NCBI GenBank assembly: GCA_030710605.1
Contig: CP092880.1
Coordinates: forward strand, 5,116,909-5,180,908
Origin: Cordylochernes scorpioides
Lineage: Eukaryota > Arthropoda > Arachnida > Pseudoscorpiones > Chernetidae
Reading direction: 5' to 3'
Length of the DNA stretch: 64,000 nucleotides
A model generated the notes under the pieces. The model was not told the DNA's origin. It was given only the letters and a program-made list of their open reading frames with translations, and made no database searches. Shown here piece after piece: positions 35,601 to 47,600 of the stretch; position 1 is the first letter of the stretch, and each line of letters opens with the position of its first letter. Position numbers and translations under genes: made by a program.

Positions 35601-38600
35601 CAGACATACATTCAATCCTTGTATTACCCAGAATCTACCTACCTTGCATATCGACATTCAGCCATACATTCAATCCCTGTATTACCCAGAATCTACCTAC
35701 CATGTCCATAGACTTCATCTGTATTCCCAGACATACATTCAATCCTTGTATTACCCAGAATCTACCTACCTTGCATATCGACATTCAGCCATACATTCAA
35801 TCCCTGTATTACCCAGAATCTACCTACCATGTCCATAGACTTCATCTGTATTCCCAGACATGCATTCAATCCTTGTATTACCCAGAATCTACCTACCTTG
35901 CATATCGACATTCAGCCATACATTTAATCCCTGTATTACCCAGAATCTACCTACCATGTCCATAGACTTCATCTGTATTCCCAGCCATATATTCAATCCT
36001 TGTATTACCCAGAATCTACCTACCTTGCATATCGACATTCAGCCATACATTCAATCCTTGTATTACCCAGCATCTACCTACCATGTCCATCGGCTTCATT
36101 CCCGCGGCATCGTAGACGATGGCGTTAGGCGGTGTCCCCGCGGGTAGCATGAAGGCGAAGGAAGAGACCACGGTGGAGGGGATGACGAAGTAGAGCGGAT
36201 TGACTTGGACCACGGTGGCCTGGCACATCACCCAGTGTAAGTAAGTAACAGATCCTTACAACTCACCAATGTAGAACTTATGGTAGATTTAACTACAGCA
36301 TTATACCATGTCATCGCACGTAAGTTGAGGATGTCATTCCCCTATCCCCCCCTCTCCCCGAAAGTTAAAAATCGATTAACTAAAATTCGTTTAAACTATT
36401 TGTTAAAATTTATAATCATTAGTATCTTTATTATTATTATGGTCATTGTTATCTGCAGATGGAAATATCTTTATTTATGGGGCTGCTAACCAGAATGGAT
36501 GATTTTTGAGCTCCGATGGACGTATAAAGCGGAATATATACAAAGCACTATATACATTGGACTGTTGGAGGGTCCTGGAGATGGGTGACCAGGGGATCAT
36601 CGCCGGGTGAGGCCAGGAGAGTCGGGATGTAGAGGAGGGGGGCAGGGTGCTGATCCGCGGGGATCAAGGGCTGGCAGAGACGGGTCCAATAGTTTGAGTA
36701 TTGAGCCCAGGGATGACCGTGGAGAGCAGACAGACCGCAATGCTCAGTGTTCCAGGGTACAGCGCCACAATCAGTCGACAGTGTCAGGGGCGGTCGCATA
36801 TGCAGGGCCGGTCGGGAAACCGGGCAAGCACGGCGGCACATGCGAAACTTGCAGCTACGTGCTAGGAGTCCGAGTCACTTGAGTGATCAGACTCCTACTC
36901 GCGGACACGTGGCTTAAGTCTTTCCGAGGCCTTCAGGAACTCCAAGCATGCTCGCCAAGTGCTCCTATTGTAGATAAAGTCCCTGAGTGACCACGGAATG
37001 TACCCCAATTCAACTGCACAGATGGAAAGGAGGCGTAGTCTAAGGGCATCAAAGCTGCTACACTCTAACACGATGTGCGTCAAGGTTTCTTCCCTGTTGG
37101 TATCGCAATATGGACAGGAGGGATCAACCCCTATCCTGTGGGCAAAACTGTCCGTCCACGTGTGTTCAGATAGCAAGCCAATCATAATGTGCTCGCTCGG
37201 GACGATGTACTCATACCTTTTGTCTAAGAGACTCATTGGAGTAAGGCCAAAGCGGGCGTGGATAGAAGGAGCTAGAGAGAGGAATCTGCTTTCCCATGCT
37301 TCACGCGCCCGCCCGTAGATTGTCGCTTTTATATACGACAAAAGAGCGAGCTTGTAGCAGCTTGGGTTAGCAGACTCCGCTCTTTGCGAGTGTGTCTGCA
37401 ATGTCGTTTACCCACGGTCCCGCTGTGTCCCTTGATCCATTGGATGGTACACCTGTTCCCGTTGCGGTTCAGCCACGAAATCAGAAGCAGAGCTCTCCTG
37501 ATAAGGTAATTACCAGTCCTAGAGTTCAAAACTGACTTCACGACTGAGAGATTGTCCAGAAGGATTCCTTAAGTTAGGTGGTCCGGTAGTGTGGTAGTGT
37601 TTTCAAGAGCCTTAACCAATCCAAGGGCTTCGGCCTGAAAGACTGAACAATGGGGGGACAGGACATGGAAAACACGTATTTCAGGTGTGCAATTGAGGCC
37701 GGAAATCCTGTACACGCCGGTGCCAACTGTTATTCGCAGATAAAATATATATCTTCAATATCTCTTTCATTTTTTACTAAGTTTTAGGTTGAACTTTATT
37801 CATATCTGCTTTATCATGTTTTATCTTGTCTTACCTTTTGACCTAATGATCGAAGTTCTCTTCTCAGAAACAGTAGAATCGCAATGAGAAGACACTCCTG
37901 CTAGAGGACACCTCTATATAAAGGACAGTTTTTCATTGCCAAAAATATCCATATTTACTAATTATAAACTCTCCGGTAAGAGGACACCACCCTTCCTTAA
38001 GGACACTTTTTCTCTTCATTTAGGTGTCCTTTACAGAGAGGTTCTACTTTATATAAAATTATCCATACATTGCAGTGTCTGTTGATTTATTGTATATCGA
38101 TTTACATTGCAGCCTATGTTGATTTATTGTGGCTCGATTATCTGCTTCAATAGGGTCTTGTCTACTTTTGTACTCCTCTTGGTTAGTTCCTATATGATTT
38201 ATACTGGGGAAATTTAGAACGTAGTTGGCGTGAGTCAATGTATAACCTGTTTGACTAGTAATTAGAAGATACAGGTTCGAATTATGATGGTTTAGTTTTT
38301 AGTGACATATTTAGATAGTGTTTTAGTCGTTTAACCATAAAAATATTAAATAATTAATTTTACTCAACCAGCTATAAGTTGGTGACTGGCAATATTTATG
38401 TTCTTTCAGAGCTTCCTTTCTATGGCTAGTCTTTTGATGGTATCGTAGGGTCTATCTATTTCTCCTCAACCAGCCATAGGTTGGTGAATGGCAATATTCT
38501 TTTTAGAGTTTCCTTTCTATGGCTAGTCTTTCGATGGTATCGTAGGGTCTATCTATATCTCCTCAACCAGCCATAGGTTGGTGGCTGGCAGTATTCCTGT

Positions 38601-41600
38601 CCTCTCAGAACTTCCTTTCTATGGCTAGTCTTTTGATAGTATCGTAGGGTCTATCTATTTCTCCTCTACCAGCCATAGGTTGGTGGCTGGCAGTATTCCT
38701 GTCCTCTCAGAGCTTCCTTTCTATGGATAGTCTTTTGATGGTATCGTAGGGTCTATCTATTTCTCCTCAACCAGCCATAGGTTGGTGGCTGGCAGTATTC
38801 CTGTCCTCTCAGAACTTCCTTTCTATGGCTAGTCTTTTGATGGTATTCCTGTCCTCTCAGAACTTCCTTTCTATGGCTAGTCTTTTGATAGTATCGTAGG
38901 GTCTATCTATTTCTCCTCTACCAGCCATAGGTTGGTGGCTGGCAGTATTCCTGTCCTCTCAGAGCTTCCTTTCTATGGATAGTCTTTTGATGGTATCGTA
39001 GGGTCTATCTATTTCTCCTCAACCAGCCATAGGTTGGTGGCTGGCAGTATTCCTGTCCTCTCAGAACTTCCTTTCTATGGCTAGTCTTTTGATGGTATTC
39101 CTGTCCTCTCAGAACTTCCTTTCTATGGCTAGTCTTTTGATGGTATCGTAGGGTCTATCTATTTCTCCTCAACCAGCCATAGGTTGGTGAATGGCAATGT
39201 TCTTTTTAGAGTTTCCTTTCTATGGCTAGTCTTTCGATGGTATCGTAGGGTCTATCTATATCTCCTCAACCAGCCATAGGTTGGTGGCTGGCAGTATTCC
39301 TGTCCTCTCAGAACTTCCTTTCTATGGCTAGTCTTTTGATAGTATCGTAGGGTTTATCTATTTCTCCTCTACCAGCCATAGGTTGGTGGCTGGCAGTATT
39401 CCTGTCCTCTCAGAGCTTCCTTTCTATGGATAGTCTTTTGATGGTATCGTAGGGTCTATCTATTTCTCCTCAACCAGCCATAAGTTGGTGGCTGGCAGTA
39501 TTCTTTTTAGAGTTTCCTTTCTATGGCTAATCTTTTGATGATATCGTAGGATTATCTCAATAAATTATACATGAATTCCATTCTCGGCCTTATATTCCTG
39601 ATCTTCCAGAAGGACTTGCGTCCTGACATGAAGGTAAGTCTGGGACATCCTCAGTCTTCTATAGTATTTCTACATAGCCTTCCTTCATTGCCTGTTGTTA
39701 GTGTTCTTCGAGTTCGACTTTTGGTGATAACATTTAAACAAATATTCTCCAATTTGATCTGTTAATGAACATCACTCACAATTCATCTAGTGACCAGTGA
39801 ATAAAGATTTGATCCATATCACACCAGCAATACCTTTATCGCCACAATGTAATAAGACCAAATAAATAAATAGTGTGTGCCGTTTCGGCAACAGCGTTGT
39901 TACCATCTTCAGACAAAAGTACTGAATATACTTTAACAACGCTGTTGCCGAAACGTCACACACTATTTATTTGGTCTTATTACCTTGTGTTTATAATCTA
40001 TAATCCAAATTGTGCCTTATTACCTTTATTTGAAGTAAACGAAAAAATTGCGCTACAAATTTTTAAATAAAAATACAACCTTTCGCAATGAGTTTCTTTT
40101 ATTAAATATAAAAGAAACTCATTGCGAAAGGTTGTATTTTTATTTTAAAATTACCTTTATTGTAAAATATGTCCATATATACTGGTTCTTCGAATTTTAT
40201 TCGTGTCTCCAGTAGACCATGTGCCTTTTCAATTACCTTTAGGACAACTTCATTGCTTATTCTGTTGGTCCATGGTATTCTCACAAGAACTTTCTATTCT
40301 CACTTCTTCTCCAAAGAGTGTGTACTCCATCTCTTCTAGAGATGGTCTCTCATTGGAGAGTGGAGAGGTGGCCGCTCATTAGAGTTTTATGAATATCTTT
40401 TATATACAGTTAAACCTGTGTCTACAGCGCCCCCTCTGAATAGCGCCTGATTTTAAATACGTAGTACAATGCGATATTTACATTAAAAGTGACCAGTCTA
40501 TAGCACCCTATTTTGGTGAGTCCCCAGAGGGAGCGCTATAGACAGGTTTAACTGTATATAAAAGTCAGTGTATGTTTGTATGTCGGCTATACAAATCCTT
40601 AATAAGGACCTAATCTGGCTGAAATTTTAACAGGACATAAAGAAAAATCTGGAAGACATTATTGTCGCATTTTTAGCCAAGAAATTTTGAAATTGACCAA
40701 GTTCTGGGCAAAAATAGTTGTTTTTTTTTTTTAGTCAGAAAATTATGATGCCAATATTGCTGTATCATGTTTGATTATGAGATGCCAAATTATTTCGCGG
40801 TGAAAATTTCATAAAACAGACCACGGGCGAAGCCAGATAATCATTTTTAGTAGGCAGGAACTAAATTCTGTAAAGAGAGGATGTCTGCTCGGAAAATATT
40901 TTTTATTAAATATTAGTTAGGCAAACACTTTTACTTGAGTAAAACCCGGGTACATATAAGAATAAACATAAAATAGGTTGCCCAAATTTCCTTTCTCACT
41001 ATTCTTTAAGAAAAAGGCGCAAGCCATCAGCAACTTTAGTTGCACGATAAGGAGATGCCTTTTTCATAATTTATGTACCAGTACCATATCACATTTGTAC
41101 TATTTTTTCACTATTCTTTATTTAATAAAAAAAGACCCACTCAGAGCGGGCAGTTCCCAGTATTGAGCGATCATCAAAGGACCACAAGGATCCAACTTCA
41201 CGCTCAGGGAAAGGCCCCCCAACTCCTCATCGCGGGTGGCGTCCCGTCGAAGTTCGGTTATCGAACTGCGTACGAAACTTTTAGAAATGATCCCTTGAAG
41301 TAAGGTCATTCAACCGTTCCTGGTTTAAAAAACCGACGTCATTCACATTTTTATATTTTATTAAAACGGTATTTAACATTTCTTTAAAACTATCGAATAC
41401 ACCTATCCCCCGATTTACACGGTACTTGTTTTACACGTTTTCGCTTTTACACGGTTTTCCAAATAAGTTTTTTTTTGTTTTTATATCACTATACTAAATG
41501 CTACTGTGATTGAACACATGCGCTGTGTACACATCTCACGAGGAATCCCGAGCTTATGTGCTGACTACATATTTTAACCTGTCAATGCATTTTATTTTTA

Positions 41601-44600
41601 TTTCTGTGTACACCTATCCCCCGATTTACACGTTTTTCTCAGGAACGTATCTACCGTGTAAATCGGGGGATAGGTGTACTTAACATTAGTTTACTGATAT
41701 TTCAAATGTAAGAAAAGTTTGTAATAGTTTAAGGTTCTTGCATTTTTATTTAAAAATATTCGAAATAAATGACTATTTCTTTTTTGTATTGCCCTCTATC
41801 GTTAAAAAATTATATTTATATATACAGTAAAACTTGTCTATAGCGCCACCTCTAAATAGCGCCTTTCTCTCTATAACGCCCGATTTTAAAAATTAAAATG
41901 TAAACATTTTACATTAAAAGTGACCTGTCTATAGCACCCCCTTTCTATAGCTCCCTATTTTGGTGAGTCCCAAGAGGAGCGCTATAGACAGGTTTAACTG
42001 TATTTGAGAGGGTTTTGTAATAAAAGTCGATGATAAAATAAGATTTAAATTTTCTAAGGATATCATATTTCTTTCAGTTTATATATATAAAGCGAAAACT
42101 TAAGGAAATTGTACCCTTTAGCATGTATATCGGAATTCAGACAATAACTCTGAAAGATACATTCATGGACAAAACTTAAGGAAGTTGTACCTTTTAGCAT
42201 GTATATCGGAATTCAGACAATAACTCTGAAAGATACACTAATGGACAAAACTTAAGGAAGTCGTACCTTTTAGCATGTATATCGGAATTCAGACAATAAC
42301 TCTGAAAGATACACTAATGGACAAAACTTAAGGAAGTTGTACCTTTTAGCATGTATATCAGAATTCAGACAATAACTCTGAAAGATACATTCATGGACAA
42401 AACTTAAGGAGGTTTTACCTTTTAGCATGTATATCGGAATTCAGACAATAACTCTGAAAGATACATTCATGGACAAAACTTAAGGAAGTTGTACCTTTTA
42501 GCATGTATATCGGAATTCAGACAATAACTCTGAAAGATACACTAATGGACAAAACTTAAGGAAGTTGTACCTTTAAGCATGTATATCGGAATTCAGACAA
42601 TAACTCTGAAAGATACATTCATCGACAAAACTTAAGTAAGTTGTACCTTTTAGCATTTATATCGAAATTCAGACAATAACTCTGAAAGATACACTAATGG
42701 ACAAAACTTAAGGAAGTTCTACCTTTTAGCATGTATATCGGGATTCAGACAATAACTCTGAAAGATACACTCATGGACAAAACTTAAGGAAGTTGTACCT
42801 TTTAGCATGTATATCGGAATCCAGACAATAACTCTGAAAGATACACTCATGGACAAAACTTAAGGAAGTTGTACCTTTTAGCATGTATATCGGAATTCAG
42901 ACAATAACTCTGAAAGATACACTCATGGACAACACTTAAGGAAGTTGTACCTTTTAGCATGTATATCGGAATTCAGACAATTACTCTGAAAGATACACTT
43001 ATGGACAAAACTCAAGGAAGTCGTACCTTTTAGCATGTATATCGGAATTCAGACAATAACTCTGAAAGATACATTCATGGACAAAACTTAAGGAAGTTGT
43101 ACCTTTTAGCAAGTATATCGGAATTCAGACAATAATTCGGCGACATCAAAGGCTTTATACTTGCTTAAGTTTTGCCCATACATGATATAATAGTAATAAA
43201 GGTAAAAAGACGAACTGCACAAAATGTTTCTTTATTAAAATTTGGTAAGCTTTTGAGCACGAACTCTTCATTAGGCTCGAAAACGTGCCAGATTTTAATA
43301 AAGAAACTCTATTGTGCAGTTCGTATTTTATCATTTACTGCATCTATCTGAGATGTAGAACAGTACCAGGTTAGCGGCCACAGGAACGATGATGGAAGCT
43401 GTGGCGACGTTACTGACGAAGGCTGTCATCAAAGAGACGATCAAACATATGATAATCATGATGGCAGAAGGCGGCAACGAATCCAGCTTGGACATCTCAG
43501 CGATAATGGCGTTAGACAGTCCGGACACCTGTCCAACACGACATGTGAGATCCGAACTGTCCCATCGTAGCCATTCACTTACCTTGGAGCCCTCAGCCAG
43601 CGCGAATCCCCCGCCGAAAAGAAGGATTAGAGACCAAGGCATCCTCTTAATGCCGAGGTTAAAGTCCAGGAGAGGCGGACTATTCAGATGGTAGGGATCG
43701 CTGGGTATGACGAAGAGGAAGAAGGCAATAAGCATTGCTGGAACGGAGTCCTTAATAACGCTGCAAAGACACAACGGATCTGTTAAGATATACCGTCTTT
43801 TCTATATAAGATTATCAAAGAAAATTGGCTAATATAGACATACAGTGGTACCTCGACATACGAGTTTAATTCGTTCCGCTACCTTGCTCGTATCTTGAAT
43901 TACTCGTATCTCGAAGCAAATTTCCCCATACAAAACAATTGAACTACCATTAATCCGTTCCAACCTCCAAAATGTCACCCCAGTTATATTTGTTACGTGG
44001 TTTTAAATAATAAAAACGTATTTATAAATATCAAATATTTATTGCACAAAAAAAAAAAAGAGAATGTAAATAAATAAATTAGATATCCTCACTTTTTCTT
44101 AGCACTTGACTTTTTACAAACTTTCTTCCGATCCATGGTTATAAAAATAAATGAACTAAAACTGTAAATGTAAACGCAACACAAAACGCGAACACAAAAC
44201 ACAACTTATCACAGCGGAAGCACGCTGCTAACTGATCGTGATGGCGCGACTGCGTGTTACTACCTGTTGTGTTTTAACTTTAAAAGCACATAAAAATATA
44301 ATAAACTTGAATTTGTTTATTCAAGTCTCAAAAATCAAAGCTTTGCATATAGAACAAATAATAATGAAGAAGAAGAAAGAAACATTTTAGGAAAAGCAAA
44401 AACAAAACAAAAGTACTGGTCAAAAAGAAACATTTAAAATCACAGATTAATATCTTCAACACTACCGAACCGAACTCGTATCTCGAATTTCGCTCGTAAC
44501 TAAAAGCAAAAAATCACTTGCTCCTCGGCTCGTATCTCGAAAAACTCGTATGTTGGGGCGCTCGTATGTCGAGGTACCACTGTATATATATTTGAAAATA

Positions 44601-47600
44601 GAGCAATCCATAAAGAAATCTTTAATTAAAAAGGCATATATTGGATCAAAATATCATTTATTTTACAAATATTTCAGTTGGCTGAACGTCAAACTTTATC
44701 AAGGTATTATAACATATTAATGTGTGTCAACAATAAACTCAGCTTCACATAACGTTAATAGAATTAAGTTAAAAAATATATTTTTCTTATATTCAATGGA
44801 GAGGAAAAAATATATGCAGTTAAACCTGTCTATAGCGCCTCCTCTAAATAACGCCTTCCTTTCTATAGCACCCGATTTTGTCCAAGAGGAGGCGCTATAG
44901 ACAGATTTAACCGTATATATATGTTAATCGTATAATCCTTTCGGTAAAATTATATATAAAATACAATTTTGACGGGAGAGGCGACCCATGTCTCTTTAGA
45001 TCAATTTCCTCCCGGAAAAATCTCCATCTACATTTTAGCCATAGATATGGCCCAGCCACTTTGCCAGCTAAACACCTCTTTGGCAGATTGTCAAGATTCC
45101 ATTAGATCCCGTGTGGATCTCATGGAATAAAGTCCGCCCTAGACTGACGAGGTCCATTAGCCCGAAACCATGGTCTCTAGGTGGACGCTTTTCAGTTTGC
45201 CAAAGCTGGTGTTGTGGCTTTGTCACCGACCCGAGGCCGCTAGTTGCGGCGACGGTCAATAGATGGCGTCTGGTTTTAGACGTCTATTTTGACGGGAGAG
45301 GCGACCCATGTCTCTTTATAAATATACAATATTCTCTGAGAAAAGAGTTTCTTTTTATATAATGCAATACAATCTTTCTGTTTCAACAGCCCTTAGACAG
45401 GTATAACTATGCTACTAAGAAGCGTACTCAGTATCATAGTTATACCTGTCAAAGGGCTGTTGAGCCCGAAAGCTTGTATTGCCGTTATATATAAAAGAAA
45501 CTCTTCCCTCAGCGAAAATTGTCTTTTATTTAAATATACATGTTATGATTACTTTTTGTTTTGTTGTTGAAAAAGAGGTAAGGAATTGGAGGTGCAGTCG
45601 TGAAAAAGGAAAGATTGTTATTTAACTCTCAAGTAGTTTTTATTTTGAATTACTTGAAGTAAATTTACACATAAAAATTATTTATCACAGCAATATAGAA
45701 TTTATAAAATGAATTCTATAATCGTGATTTAAAAAAAAAAATAGGTAGGGTTAACTATACATATTTACAACAATTATTAAAGTGGTATGTTCTAAATCTA
45801 TGGTCAAAAAATATAGAACAGTCAATGAATGAAAATGAAATATATGTTTTAAAAAATATAAAATATTTGCATTTTAGATTATATAATACAGTCGAACTTG
45901 GATAATTCGAACCCCAAGGGACCATAAAAAATTCGAATTATCCAAAAATTCGAATTAAAGATGTTCAATTATTTATATAGGAAATTCTAGGGACCAAGAT
46001 AAATATTCGAATTAAAGAGGATTTCGAATTAAAGAAGTTCGAATTATCCAAGTTCTACTGTATATACATATACAGTTAAACCTGTCTATAGCGCCCCCTC
46101 TTGGGACTCACCAAAATCCGGGTGCTATAGAGAGGAGGTGCTATAGACAGGTCACTTTTAATATAAATCGCATCGTACTACGTATTTAAAATCGGGCACT
46201 ATAGAGAGGAAGGCGCTATTTAGAGAGGACGCTATAGACAGATTTAACTATATATGTAGNNNNNNNNNNNNNNNNNNNNNNNNNNNNNNNNNNNNNNNNN
46301 NNNNNNNNNNNNNNNNNNNNNNNNNNNNNNNNNNNNNNNNNNNNNNNNNNNNNNNNNNNACATATCGTACATATATATTTTTCTAAACAAGCTTCCGACC
46401 AGCGCAAATTATCTTCAAAAAAGGAGATTATTGGAATACGCATTTACTAAAATCTTCCACGAGAGACCCTTTTGATGAACGATTACCTACCTTCCTGAAA
46501 TAAATTATAGTAAAAAAATTGAAAATGACTCATCATGATTGATTTCTAATGAATAACTATTTTCAGGAGAGACCAAAATTACCCATGGTTTGTAAGATAT
46601 GATCTCATAATATGTTTTCTACTGTATTAATTCCTAAATAGAAGATAAAGCTGTTGTCGAGCTTTGAACAAAGAATTCGAATCACTGGACGGCGTAACCA
46701 GCATAGAATAAAGTAAAACTATTGCAACTCAATGATTATTGGGAAGAATGAAAATTTATTTGTATAATTAATACAAAAATTATAGGTAAAGAATTATTTC
46801 AAAAGAGAGAGATAGAGTTTTGGGTCTCAAGACGCGAGCACGCGACGATGACAACAACTTGAGAACAAAGAGAAGGGCGCGGGGGGGGGGGGGGGGGCAA
46901 CTTCTTCCGCGGCTTTCTTACATTTTGAAGGCCCCCATCTCAATATCTTCAAATAAAATGAGAATTAAAATGCACACAAAAAAAGGCAGTGGATCTGCAA
47001 CAGCTGTGATTTTTCTTGTTCTAACTTGTATAAATGTTTGTAGTGAGATTGAAAATTTATCTATAACGTAATGGAGAGATTCATAATATAGAGAAAAAAA
47101 AATAGTACAAAAAAGAGGAATTGTATTGAGATCAGGTAATTAATTAAGAAAAATTCATCTGATCGTGTAGATAAAAGTTGCTGATGGCTTGCGTAATTCT
47201 GGAAGAATTAAAAAAAATCAATGAATAGTTGATATTTATATCGACAGATGGTACAAGCCATCAGTAACTTTTAGTTTTATGATTAGGAGATGCCTTTTTC
47301 TTAATAATATTGTAACAAAGTATTTATTATTTTAGCAGAGTATTATTTTTTATTAAACAACACTTGAAGTTACACCGCATGAGTTTCCTTTCAATGAAAA
47401 ATCAAAACCTATTTCAAGGTGAAATATTGACCACTTCCAACCTTTTTGGATGAGGTATGAAAGGGTGAATTATGAAGAGTAATGATGAACGGAAAAATAA
47501 AAGTGTCTAGGACAGGGAAATTCCCATCCCTGGACACTTTTATTTTTCCGTTCATCTTCATAATTCATCCTTTCATACCTCATCCAAAAAGGTTGGAAGT

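Noticed and set aside
35448..36147. Long open frames across the 127-bp satellite
   Set aside because: Tandem repetition of a stop-free unit; no known protein.
43331..43774. A single 147-codon exon covering exons g and h
   Set aside because: The 54-nt middle has perfect splice sites and no counterpart in SLC13 proteins, so I split it.
46216..46443. Open frame spanning the N gap
   Set aside because: Unknown bases were read as codons; no evidence.
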